DNA of 64,000 nt. Source: UBA1952 sp965246765. Its GTDB lineage: Bacteria > Bacteroidota > Bacteroidia > Chitinophagales > Chitinophagaceae. Under the pieces are notes generated by a model. The model ran no database searches, was not told the origin of the DNA, and was given only the letters and a program-made list of their open reading frames with translations. Numbering within the stretch: the stretch's first letter is position 1; every line of letters starts with the position of its first letter. The stretch is from the NCBI GenBank assembly GCA_965246765.1, contig CBDFFJ010000005.1:558001-622000 (forward strand). Reading direction: 5' to 3'. Both the position numbers and the translations under genes were made by a program. Shown in pieces: positions 1-8,438 of the stretch.

Positions 1-113
1 GTGCCTCTGTGCTGCTGCGGCGTGCCGCGAAGCAGGGGTTGAAATTCACGGACCAATAGCCGCGTAGGGCACACCGTGTGTGCTTAGAAAATGCACACAT
101 GTTACGGGCAAAG

Positions 114-130
114 GCAGTGTGCCTCTACGG
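114..130. repeat. dispersed 17-bp intergenic repeat, copy 1
   Basis: The 17-mer here is the exact reverse complement of 22723-22739 (CCGTAGAGGCACACTGC on the strand of that copy). Next to it, around 68-86, is a small GGCACAC/GTGTGC hairpin, and the second copy also runs into a GTGTGCC inverted repeat. Bases 1-124 otherwise hold no gene I can support; they look like repeat-rich intergenic DNA. Confidence 0.6.
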
Positions 131-397
131 CAGTCCAACCTCCTGACGGCAACGCGCCTTCAGCTTTTCTACCGTGTCACTCTTATAGTGCTCCATCACG
201 TCATTAAAAACGGGATAAGTCTTCACCATGCTTTCCACGAAGCAATCGCAATACTTTCCGGCCTGTGCCTCGCCTATTTGCCCACGCGACTGATCCATAC
301 AATCCGTGCGCAGGCTCTTCTTATCGTCATCCGTCCAGCCGCCGGCGCAGGAGCTTAGCAGGAATACGGCGAGGAGAGCGGGAAGCATACTTTTCAT
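125..397 (-). CDS. small secreted lipoprotein, function unknown
   Basis: A protein of 90 residues with a lipoprotein signal peptide: MKSMLPALLAVFLLSSC, with the lipobox LLSSC placing the lipidated cysteine near residue 17. The mature part is short, charged and carries further cysteines (TDCMDQSR, YCDCF, ARC), so it may form disulfides in the periplasm. I chose ATG at 397 rather than the in-frame start at 415, because a TACCTTTC promoter-like box lies at 403-410 and transcription would begin downstream of 415. It is divergent from polA. I recognise no family; small Bacteroidota lipoproteins with a C-x-C motif of this sort are common and uncharacterised. Confidence 0.75.
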   Translation of the reverse strand: MKSMLPALLAVFLLSSCAGGWTDDDKKSLRTDCMDQSRGQIGEAQAGKYCDCFVESMVKTYPVFNDVMEHYKSDTVEKLKARCRQEVGLP

Positions 398-402
398 AAG
401 AG

Positions 403-410
403 GAAAGGTA
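403..410 (-). promoter_or_regulatory. -7 box of the lipoprotein gene
   Basis: TACCTTTC on the minus strand, one mismatch from the Bacteroidota -7 consensus TAnnTTTG, five bases before the ATG at 397. It lies only 22 bases from the opposing polA box, so the two promoters share their upstream regions. Confidence 0.4.
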
Positions 411-432
411 AGCACCGCCGCCCGCCCGTTCC

Positions 433-440
433 TACTTTTA
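433..440 (+). promoter_or_regulatory. -7 box of polA
   Basis: TACTTTTA, one mismatch from TAnnTTTG, seven bases before the polA ATG. If used, the mRNA would have almost no leader. Confidence 0.4.
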
Positions 441-447
441 CGGCAGC

Positions 448-3282
448 ATGCAAAACGACAAGAAACTCTTCCTGCTGGATGCGATGGCGCTGATTTACCG
501 CGCCTACTTCGCGCTCAATAAGAATCCGCGCATTACATCAAAGGGCCGCAATACAAGCTCACAGTTCGGCTTTACGACTACGCTGATGGACTTGCTCAGC
601 AAAGAAAAGCCCTCGCACCTCGCCGTAGTCTTTGAAGGCGGCGCTACGGATACCGACGTGCACCGCACCGCGCAATACGCGGAGTATAAGGCCAACCGCC
701 AGAGCCAGCCGGAGGACATCAAAAGCTCCCTACCCGACATTCGCCGCATCATAGAAGGCTTCTCGCTGCCCTCGCTTTCATCGCCCGGCTACGAGGCCGA
801 CGATGTAATAGGTACCCTCGCCTGGGAGGCCGCCGACCTCGGCTACACCGTCTATATGGTCACGCCGGATAAAGACTATGGTCAGCTTGTGCGCGACAAT
901 ATCTTCATGTACAAGCCCGCCTACATGGGCAATCCGCACGAGATACTCGGCCCCCAGGAAGTATGCGCCAAGTGGGACATCAAGCGCGTTGACCAGGTGG
1001 TGGATATGCTGGGCCTGATGGGCGATGCGGTGGATAACATCCCCGGCATCCCCGGCGTGGGACAGAAGACTGCGGCGAAGCTCCTTGCCGAGCACGACAC
1101 GCTGGAAGGTGTGCTCGCGGCGGCAGACGGCATCAAAGGCGCGATGGGCGAGAAAATCCGCGCGGGCCGCGAGAGCGCGGTGATGAGCAAGGCCCTGGCG
1201 CGGATTATTACGGATGTGCCGATTCAGTTTCATGAAGAAGACTTCCGCGTGAAAGAAATGAACCGCGAAAAGCTGGAGGCCATTTTTACGGAACTGGAGT
1301 TTAAGGCGCTGGGGCGGCGCATTCTTGGAGAGGATAATGCGGTGCAGAATAAAGTGGGCGTGCCGCTGGATTTGTTTGGAAACCCGAGTGCGAAAAGCGC
1401 CGGCACGCCGGTAACCGCAGCAACAACAGGCGAGGAAGTGTCAGCGGAAGCTTTTGTTGATGCAGCGACGATTGAAACGACGCTGCACGACTACAAGCTG
1501 CACCTGAATTTTGAGGAGGTGGATGCGCTGGTAGCCGACCTGATGGCGCGCAACATCTTCGCCTTTGACACGGAGACGAACAACTTAGACGCGAACCTCG
1601 CAGAGTTGGTGGGCATGTCGTTTTCGTGGGAAAAGGGCACGGGCCATTACGTCTTTATTCCGGATGATAGAGAAGCGGCTAAAGCTGTGCTAGCACGCTT
1701 CCAGCCGATCTTTGACCGGACGGACATCACCTGGGTGGGCCAGAATCTGAAGTACGATTTGCTCATCCTGAAATGGTACGACATTGAAGTGAAGGGCACG
1801 CTCTGGGATACGATGCTTGCGCATTACCTCATAGAGCCGGAAGGCAAGCGCAATATGGATGCGCTGGCGCTGAAATATCTGCAATACCAGCCCGTGAGCA
1901 TTGAAACGCTTATCGGCAAGAAAGGCAAGGGCCAGCTCACGATGCGCAACGTGCCGGTGGAGCAGGTAACGGATTATGCCGCCGAAGACGCGGACGTAAC
2001 CTGGCAGCTTCACCAGACTTTTGACACGCTCATTGACAGCGCCGGCGCGCGCGAGCTGTTCAGCGCGGTGGAAAATCCGCTCATCCCCGTGCTGGTAGGC
2101 ATGGAGCGCGAAGGCGTGGGCGTGGACGTAGATTTTCTGCGCGCTTATTCCAAGGATTTAGAGAAGGATATTGAGAAGGCAGAGCATGCGGTGTATAAAG
2201 ACGCGGGACGGAATTTCAACCTCGGCTCGCCGAAGCAATTGGGCGAAGTCTTGTTTGACATCCTCAAAATAGACGGCGGCGGCAAGAAGACAAAGACCGG
2301 CCAGTACGCCACCGGCGAGGACGTGCTCCAAAAGCTGCGCGGCAAGCACCCCATCGTTGACGACATCCTCATCTACCGCCAGCTTACCAAGCTAAAGAGC
2401 ACCTACGTGGACTCGCTGCCGGAACTGATTAATCCGAAGACGGGCCGTGTACACACAAACTTCAACCAGACGATTGCTGTAACAGGCCGCCTCTCTTCTG
2501 TCAATCCTAATCTTCAAAACATTCCCATCCGCACAGAAGCTGGCCGGGAAATCCGCAAGGCCTTTGTAACACGCGGGCAAGGCTGGACGTTGCTCTCCGC
2601 CGACTATTCGCAGATAGAATTGCGCATCATTGCCGCACTCGCAAATGAAGAAGTGATGATTGAAGCCTTCGCCACCGGCAAGGACATTCACACGGCTACG
2701 GCAGCGGGGGTCTTCGGCGTGCCGGAAAGCGAGGTGACGCGTGAGCAACGCAACAAGGCGAAGACGGTCAACTTCGGCATCATCTACGGCCTCAGCGCCT
2801 TCGGACTGAGTGACCGGCTGAGCATTCCGCGCGCAGAATCCAAGGAGATTATTGAGAATTACTTCAGGCAATACCCCGGCATCAAAAAGTACATTGACTC
2901 GCAAATCCAGTTTGCACGCGAGCACCTGTACGTGGAGAGCATGATGGGCCGCAAGCGCTGGCTTCGCGACATCGTAAGCGCCAACCAAACCGTCCGCGGC
3001 TTTGCGGAGCGCAACGCGGTGAATATGCCCATCCAGGGCACAGCCGCTGATATGATTAAGCTGGCGATGATAGCCGTGCACCGCGAGCTGAAGGCCTCCG
3101 GCTTAGGCACTCGCATGGTGCTGCAGGTACACGATGAGCTGGTCTTTGATGTGCCGGAAGGCGAGGCGGAGCGCGCGGGAAAGCTGATTAAGGAAGCGAT
3201 GTGCAGCGCAATGAAGCTGCCGAATGGTGTGCCGATTGAGGCGGAGACGGGGGTTGGGGAGAATTGGCTGGAGGCGCATTGA
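448..3282 (+). CDS. polA: DNA polymerase I
   Basis: Full-length family A polymerase of 944 residues that fills gaps and removes RNA primers. The 5'-3' exonuclease domain covers about residues 1-290 (LLDAMALIYRAYFAL at the start, GIPGVGQKTAAKLL helix-hairpin-helix). The proofreading domain keeps its acidic residues: FDTET at 373-377, GQNLKYD, and YAAEDAD. The polymerase domain has motif A DYSQIELR at 719-726, motif B RNKAKTVNFGIIYG at 768-781 and motif C QVHDELVFD with the catalytic HDE at 895-897. An insert of about 40 low-complexity residues (near 305-345) links the exonuclease domains. All three activities should be present. The first ATG follows a -7-like box directly. Confidence 0.98.
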   Translation: MQNDKKLFLLDAMALIYRAYFALNKNPRITSKGRNTSSQFGFTTTLMDLLSKEKPSHLAVVFEGGATDTDVHRTAQYAEYKANRQSQPEDIKSSLPDIRRIIEGFSLPSLSSPGYEADDVIGTLAWEAADLGYTVYMVTPDKDYGQLVRDNIFMYKPAYMGNPHEILGPQEVCAKWDIKRVDQVVDMLGLMGDAVDNIPGIPGVGQKTAAKLLAEHDTLEGVLAAADGIKGAMGEKIRAGRESAVMSKALARIITDVPIQFHEEDFRVKEMNREKLEAIFTELEFKALGRRILGEDNAVQNKVGVPLDLFGNPSAKSAGTPVTAATTGEEVSAEAFVDAATIETTLHDYKLHLNFEEVDALVADLMARNIFAFDTETNNLDANLAELVGMSFSWEKGTGHYVFIPDDREAAKAVLARFQPIFDRTDITWVGQNLKYDLLILKWYDIEVKGTLWDTMLAHYLIEPEGKRNMDALALKYLQYQPVSIETLIGKKGKGQLTMRNVPVEQVTDYAAEDADVTWQLHQTFDTLIDSAGARELFSAVENPLIPVLVGMEREGVGVDVDFLRAYSKDLEKDIEKAEHAVYKDAGRNFNLGSPKQLGEVLFDILKIDGGGKKTKTGQYATGEDVLQKLRGKHPIVDDILIYRQLTKLKSTYVDSLPELINPKTGRVHTNFNQTIAVTGRLSSVNPNLQNIPIRTEAGREIRKAFVTRGQGWTLLSADYSQIELRIIAALANEEVMIEAFATGKDIHTATAAGVFGVPESEVTREQRNKAKTVNFGIIYGLSAFGLSDRLSIPRAESKEIIENYFRQYPGIKKYIDSQIQFAREHLYVESMMGRKRWLRDIVSANQTVRGFAERNAVNMPIQGTAADMIKLAMIAVHRELKASGLGTRMVLQVHDELVFDVPEGEAERAGKLIKEAMCSAMKLPNGVPIEAETGVGENWLEAH

Positions 3283-3290
3283 GGCGCAGT

Positions 3291-3752
3291 TCAATAGTCT
3301 TTAAGGAAGTCTACCAACAACACTACGTCAAAAACTGCGTCGCCTGCCATTGCGTTGCATAGCTTCCCGTCTCTTGTAATAATGCGCTTGCTTTCTGTAC
3401 GCATTGCAGCGCGAAAAAGGTATTCATCGCTCTTGTAATTGGTACCCAGCGCATGCAGCGCAGCATAAGTAGCCTCAGGCAACATGTCTGTGCTGCTTAT
3501 AACTGTAGTGCGCATGGGCTTTCGCAGCACATCGGTAATAAAGAATTTGATGCGCTGATACACATCGTTGTTATTTTGATGAAGGCTTGCGATGCTTTCC
3601 AGCTTTGTAGTAAAATCGCTTGGGCTAAGGATTATTAGCCGATCGCCTCGCTCAAAGAATCTTTTAAGAAACCGCATCTGAAGTTCCCGCTCCTGCTTCG
3701 TAGCATTGGGCAGGAAGTAATCCAGCATCCATTCATTGATGACGAACTCCAT
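3291..3752 (-). CDS. PIN-like protein partnered with an AAA ATPase
   Basis: A 153-residue protein whose ATG lies 3 bases after the stop of the ATPase at 3756, so the two form one operon. The fold signature is PIN-like: an N-terminal hydrophobic strand with an acidic residue (FVINEWMLDYF), a central ILSPSDF segment, and a C-terminal KSDEYLFRAA followed by ESKRIITRDGKL, as in PIN ribonucleases where an acidic residue precedes the helix and (I/V)TRD carries another. The first aspartate of classical PIN domains appears replaced by glutamate or shifted. Base composition is clearly more AT-rich than polA and korA on either side. ATPase plus small nuclease pairs are common in phage defence, but that role is inference. 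Confidence 0.6.
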   Translation of the reverse strand: MEFVINEWMLDYFLPNATKQERELQMRFLKRFFERGDRLIILSPSDFTTKLESIASLHQNNNDVYQRIKFFITDVLRKPMRTTVISSTDMLPEATYAALHALGTNYKSDEYLFRAAMRTESKRIITRDGKLCNAMAGDAVFDVVLLVDFLKDY

Positions 3753-3755
3753 GCC

Positions 3756-4932
3756 TTACTGCGCAGCCTCGTCAATCTTAAAGAAAGTACCCCATGCCGC
3801 CAATTCAGCAGCATAGAATTGCGACAGACCTACGCCCCCTATTTGCCCATGCTCGTTAATAGGCTGTAGCTCCGCTTTCGTATCCCAGTCATCTTTAGTC
3901 AGATGATAAACCTTCACCTCGTCAGGCGCAATGCGCTTTTTTATTACCGCGCTGAGCAGGGCATTGATAAAATGCTCAATGTGTGTGGAGATGAGGAACT
4001 GCTTGCCGCGCTCGTTGGCGATGTCTATGAGCACATTCACCAGCTTGTCTATGATGCTGGGGTGGAGGTGGATTTCCGGCTCGTCTATGCAGATGAAGGA
4101 GGTGCCCTTGTAAAGCGCCTTGGCAAGGATGGTGACGAGCTGATTGGTGCCGAGGCCTTCGTTGACGAGGTCGGCGGTGAAGCCGGTTTGTTTATCTCGC
4201 GTTTGAAGATGAAATAGGCCAGGAACGTTTGACTGATGAACAGAGAAAACTTTGTCAACAATTCTTTCAAGATAGTGAGCTACTTGACCAGTTAAGTCGC
4301 GGTCAATTGCAAGCAGTGTGGCTATTTCTTCTTCTTTTGAAAGAATATTGCGGAGAGGTACTTGATGATAATATGGCTGTGAAAATGCGCGACGTACTGG
4401 CAATACATCTATTCTCACTACATGCGCAGCCGGAGCATTCAATACCCAGCTAATTGAGGCCCCACGCCTTTGCCACTTATTGCGTTCCAAACTCCTAACT
4501 CTTGAGCCATCTCAGGCTTTTGCATTATTCTTAGTGATGGAAGTTTCGTAATCGGAAAGGAAACATCCACCTTAAAATCCAGTTGATGCAGATTGTTCTT
4601 CAAAAAAAAGCAGAACTATTTTGCCCAATCTCCAATCCGTAATCTGCTATAGTTTTTAAATTTGAAACGCTTACACCGACCTTTATTTTCCTTTTGCCAA
4701 CGTTCTTTTTATAAACGTTCTCTTTAAAAGGGCCGAGATTGATAAACTCAAAATTGAACAAGCCATCCACCGTCTGATTCGGATTCGTCACCGCATTCTT
4801 CAGCACCAGCAGCGCATAAATCACACTGCTCTTCCCGCTGTTATTCGCGCCTGTCAGCACATTAATCTTTCCAAGAGAAAGCTCCATGCTTTCAATGCTG
4901 CGGAAGTTTTTGATGGATACGCTCGTTATCAT
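3756..4932 (-). pseudogene. AAA/OLD-like ATPase, frameshifted
   Basis: The N-terminal part (4932-4600) starts MITSVSIKNFRSIESMEL and has a Walker A motif GANNSGKSS, typical of SMC/OLD-type AAA ATPases. It stops in a run of eight T (minus strand, 4602-4609). Adding one T, or removing two, opens a frame that continues FLKNNLHQLDFKVDV to about 4440. A further shift between 4440 and 4490 is needed to enter the C-terminal part (to 3756), which has a signature-like NEGLGTNQLV, Walker B FICIDEPEIHLHPS and the STHIEHF H-loop. So at least two shifts interrupt one gene of about 390 codons. Either it is a pseudogene, or the assembly has indels at homopolymers. It lies upstream of the PIN-like gene in an AT-rich cassette. 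Confidence 0.75.
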
Positions 4933-4995
4933 AATAAGCCTTTAAAGATGCGGCTAAGCATCCTCACAAATGTATTGCATCGCTTCCCTAAGCCC

Positions 4996-6849
4996 TTATG
5001 CTGATAGGTGCGTCTTTATCGCTTCCGCCAGCTCGGCTTTCCCGAACGGCACCCCCTTTATCTTGTTGTAAGGAATAGCATCCACCAAAAAACGGTCGCG
5101 GATAATCTTCACCAGTTGCCCGTTATTCAGCTCCGGCACTATCACCTTTTTGTAGCCGCGAATGATGTCGCCAAGATTTTTAGGGAAAGGCCGCACATGC
5201 CGCAGATGCGCATGGGCGACGGAAAGTCCGGCGCTTTGCAGTGTTTGCACCGCGCTCTTAATAGCGCCATAGGTAGAGCCCCAGCCCAGCACAAGCACAT
5301 CACCGCTTTCCGGCCCGCTGTCTAAAGTCTGTAGCGGAATGTGCTCAGCAATCATATCCACCTTTTCCTGCCGAATCTTCACCATCCGCTCGTGGTTATC
5401 CGGGTCGTAGCTCACGTTGCCGGTGTTCTCCTCTTTCTCCAATCCACCGATGCGGTGCTCCAGGCCCGGCGTTCCCGGAACGGCCCAAGGACGTACCAGT
5501 TTTTCATCCCGCTGATATGGGAGGAATTTGATTTCCTCATCTTCCAGACCTTTCTTAAAATTCACTTCTATTGCTTCCAAATCCGCGCTCTGCGGAAACT
5601 TCCACGGCTCCGCGCCGTTGGCAATATAGCCGTCGGAAAGGAGGATGACAGGCGTCATGTGCTGCACCGCGATGCGCACTGCCTCATACGCTGCCGCGAA
5701 GCAATCGCTCGGCGTGGATGCGCTCACAATCGGCATCGGGCACTCGCCGTTGCGGCCGTAATAAGCCTGCATCAGGTCGCTCTGCTCTGTCTTCGTCGGG
5801 AGTCCCGTTGACGGACCACCGCGCTGCACGTTGATGATGAGCAGCGGAATTTCCAGCATCACCGCAAGGCCCATCCCCTCGCCTTTGAGCGCCATGCCGG
5901 GGCCGGAGGTACTTGTAACGCCAAGCGCGCCGCCATAAGCCGCGCCGATGGCCGCCGTGATGCCGGCAATCTCATCCTCCGCCTGAAAGGTGCGGATGCC
6001 GAAGCGCTTGTGCCGCGCAAGCTCGTGCAGAATATCGGACGCGGGCGTGATGGGATAGGTACCGAGAAACAGCGGCAGCGCGCTTTTCTGCGAAGCGGCA
6101 ATGAGGCCGTAAGCGAGCGCAGTATTTCCGGTGATGCTGCGGTAATGTCCGGGCGTCAGCTTTGCCTTTGCTACCTGGTAGCGCGTGGTGAAAGCTTCTA
6201 CCGTATCGCCGTAATTGTAGCCGGCCTGCAGGCTTTTGATGTTCGCATCCAGAATGTCTGCGCGCTTGCCGAATTTGTCGTTCAGGAAGGACATGGTGCT
6301 GGTCATATCCCGGTTGTAGAGCCAATAAAGGAAGCCGAGCACAAACATGTTTTTCGCCCGGTCTTTCTCCTTCGTGCCGAGCGCGATATCTTTCAGAGCC
6401 TCGCGCGAAAGCTTGGTGATGTCTATCTTATGTAGCTCATAGCCTTGCAGCGAGCCGTTTTCCAAAGGATTGTCGCCGTCGTTGTACTTCGCGAGGCGGA
6501 GATTTTTCACATCAAAGCCTGCTATATCGGCTATGATGATGCCGCCCTGCTTCAGCGCCTTTAGATTCACTTTCAGCGCAGCGGCGTTCATGGCCACAAG
6601 CACATCGCAGCTATCGCCGGGCGTATAAACGCGGTTGGAGGAGAAGTGGAGCTGATATCCGGATACGCCCGGAAGGGTGCCCTGCGGCGCGCGGATTTCG
6701 GCGGGGAAGTCGGGGAAGGTGGAAAGGTCGGCGCCGATGAGGGCGGTGTTGTTGGTAAACTGGGAGCCCGTGAGCTGCATGCCGTCGCCACTGTCTCCGG
6801 CAAATTTTATTACTACGTCTTCAATCGTCTGCGTAGGCGTCGTCGTCAT
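4996..6849 (-). CDS. korA: 2-oxoacid:ferredoxin oxidoreductase, fused gamma-alpha subunit (KorA type)
   Basis: A 617-residue subunit of the 2-oxoglutarate/2-oxoacid:ferredoxin oxidoreductase, which makes acyl-CoA, CO2 and reduced ferredoxin. The N-terminal gamma domain (about 1-190) begins IKFAGDSGDGMQLTGS; the alpha domain follows from about 235 with TYPITPASD near residue 265, FQAEDEIAGI, TSTSGPGMALK and QRGGPSTGLPTKTEQ. This gamma-alpha fusion is the usual Bacteroidota form. The thiamine-binding beta subunit KorB, normally the next gene, is not present here: downstream lies the AT-rich ATPase/PIN cassette. A consensus -7 box lies 8 bases before the ATG. The substrate (2-oxoglutarate or another 2-oxoacid) cannot be told from this subunit alone. 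Confidence 0.92.
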   Translation of the reverse strand: MTTTPTQTIEDVVIKFAGDSGDGMQLTGSQFTNNTALIGADLSTFPDFPAEIRAPQGTLPGVSGYQLHFSSNRVYTPGDSCDVLVAMNAAALKVNLKALKQGGIIIADIAGFDVKNLRLAKYNDGDNPLENGSLQGYELHKIDITKLSREALKDIALGTKEKDRAKNMFVLGFLYWLYNRDMTSTMSFLNDKFGKRADILDANIKSLQAGYNYGDTVEAFTTRYQVAKAKLTPGHYRSITGNTALAYGLIAASQKSALPLFLGTYPITPASDILHELARHKRFGIRTFQAEDEIAGITAAIGAAYGGALGVTSTSGPGMALKGEGMGLAVMLEIPLLIINVQRGGPSTGLPTKTEQSDLMQAYYGRNGECPMPIVSASTPSDCFAAAYEAVRIAVQHMTPVILLSDGYIANGAEPWKFPQSADLEAIEVNFKKGLEDEEIKFLPYQRDEKLVRPWAVPGTPGLEHRIGGLEKEENTGNVSYDPDNHERMVKIRQEKVDMIAEHIPLQTLDSGPESGDVLVLGWGSTYGAIKSAVQTLQSAGLSVAHAHLRHVRPFPKNLGDIIRGYKKVIVPELNNGQLVKIIRDRFLVDAIPYNKIKGVPFGKAELAEAIKTHLSA

Positions 6850-6857
6850 GATGGGCG

Positions 6858-6865
6858 CAAAGGTA
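6858..6865 (-). promoter_or_regulatory. -7 box of korA
   Basis: TACCTTTG on the minus strand, an exact TAnnTTTG match, ending 8 bases before the korA ATG. The predicted transcript start would be at or very near the start codon. Confidence 0.6.
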
Positions 6866-6934
6866 CGGGCGGGTATTGGGCGTGCTATGCCGATGATTGA
6901 TACTGATATTGTAAACTATGGGCAGAGCAGGTGG

Positions 6935-7072
6935 GATATCCTCCGCTGGCGGAGGTGCCCCCCGAACGAAGTGAGCGGGGCGGAGGTGGGTTTAGGTGAA
7001 AAGTGAGACGTTACGCCCCACCTCCGCCCCGCTCACTTCGTTCGGGGGGCACCTCCGCCAGCGGAGGATATC
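6935..7072. repeat. 56-bp perfect inverted repeat (long hairpin)
   Basis: Left arm 6935-6990 and right arm 7017-7072 are exact reverse complements, separated by 26 bases. Each arm itself contains smaller dyads: CCTCCGC-TG-GCGGAGG at its outer part and CCCCC...CGGGG around GAACGAAGTGAG. The element is GC-rich and fills the gap between korA and the acyltransferase gene, both on the minus strand. It resembles REP-like palindromic repeats dispersed in Bacteroidota genomes, and would form a very stable cruciform or RNA hairpin. It could also act as a transcription barrier between the two genes. No T-run follows either arm. Confidence 0.85.
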
Positions 7073-7087
7073 ACTTAGCATCTGCCA

Positions 7088-8185
7088 CTATCGGGATATC
7101 AGTAGCTTATAAACTTTCAAATACAAAACGCCACAGCCTGCCAATACAAAAAAGAACGGCGGCCAAAAGAGCGACGGCAGGCAAACCGCTGCAATGAGGA
7201 ACGCTATCACGTACCATCCAATCATCATCAGCAATAAAACGGACAGAAAAACCGGCGCATAAAAGTCCGGCTCCTTTACCCGCTTGTCAGCGACACGCTT
7301 TGCCAAACGGGTTATGGGTGCATGGAAAAGCCATCCAACCAGCGCAGGTGGCGTAAGAAGAATCAGCGGGAGCATATTCTTAAGTGAAAGGCGGGATATG
7401 CTGCTTGAAAAAGCGTCTTCTCCCACTTCTCCGGCATTCAGACGCTGCATAAGCTGCTGCGTTTCTTCAAACGCACAGGTCTTCCGTGCGTGCTGTAAGG
7501 ATAGAAGCAGTCTGTCGGCTCTTACTTCGTCTTCTGCCTTTTTTGTGTGCCATACCAGCGGTTCCAGGGCCGCAGCCGTCTGTCGCATCATGTCTGTTGC
7601 GCCTTTGGCTAAGGCTGCTTCGCCCTTTTCTTTAATGAAATCAGAAGTCGTCATTGCCGTTCCGCTTTCCAGAAAAACATCTCCTCCCGGCGCAGTCGGT
7701 GTCACGTAATTAATGCCCAGCGGTACGATCACAGGCGCTTCCGGAAGCGTAGAAGCCGCATTTGCCGCAAGCCGGAAAGGCCCCTTCTTTAAAGGCTTTA
7801 ATCGCTTGGCAATATCACTGACGCCTTCGCAAAAAATCAAAACCGCCCCGCCTGCAGCCAGAATTTTCAAGGCTTCCTCATTGCTTGTGTCGTTCAGATG
7901 CAGCTTATCCCGCCCCTCGCTGAGGCGATAGACTGGGAGTAAACCGATAGAACGCAGGATTTTGTTGGCCCACGGCTTGCCGAACACATCACCGCGGGCG
8001 AAGAAGTGAATTCTGCGCTTTACAAAGCACGCAACCAGAATCGCATCCATAAAAGACGCGGTGTGATTGGCGAGAATGAGGGTGGACCTGCCATTGTCAA
8101 TAGTCTCAAGTCCATTGCAATGAATGCGCCGGAACCAAAGCCGGAGGGCGGTCTTTACCGTAGGTTTCAGGAGCCAGTAGAGCAT
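7088..8185 (-). CDS. PlsC-like phospholipid/glycerol acyltransferase
   Basis: A 365-residue membrane-associated acyltransferase of the lysophosphatidic acid acyltransferase family. It has the catalytic NHTASFMD box (HX4D), a substrate-binding IFCEGVSD segment in place of the usual FPEGTRS, and a GPFRLAANAA segment. The C-terminal third has two hydrophobic regions (MLPLILLTPPALVGW, and about 45 mostly hydrophobic residues beginning APVFLSVLLLMMIGW). This long form with C-terminal membrane segments is common in Bacteroidota and may acylate glycerophosphates or act in lipid recycling. I prefer ATG at 8185 to the TTG at 8203. Confidence 0.85.
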   Translation of the reverse strand: MLYWLLKPTVKTALRLWFRRIHCNGLETIDNGRSTLILANHTASFMDAILVACFVKRRIHFFARGDVFGKPWANKILRSIGLLPVYRLSEGRDKLHLNDTSNEEALKILAAGGAVLIFCEGVSDIAKRLKPLKKGPFRLAANAASTLPEAPVIVPLGINYVTPTAPGGDVFLESGTAMTTSDFIKEKGEAALAKGATDMMRQTAAALEPLVWHTKKAEDEVRADRLLLSLQHARKTCAFEETQQLMQRLNAGEVGEDAFSSSISRLSLKNMLPLILLTPPALVGWLFHAPITRLAKRVADKRVKEPDFYAPVFLSVLLLMMIGWYVIAFLIAAVCLPSLFWPPFFFVLAGCGVLYLKVYKLLISR

Positions 8186-8438
8186 GGGGGACGACCGCTG
8201 CAATGTACATCTGGATAGCGCGTGGATAACGGAAGCGCAATAGATGCAAATTTTTCATGTTTAGGAGTGAAGTGAGTACCTTTAAGCCATTGACGATACG
8301 CCGTATATTGAGCCTCCAAACCGCGCATAACAAATTCTTTACTAAAGCAATCGTTAAGTAGTTGTGCCCGGTGAGGACTTGTAAACCGGCTCTTTGACCA
8401 ATACAGCGTTGCGCCCGGCAGACCGTAGTGAACCAGCA

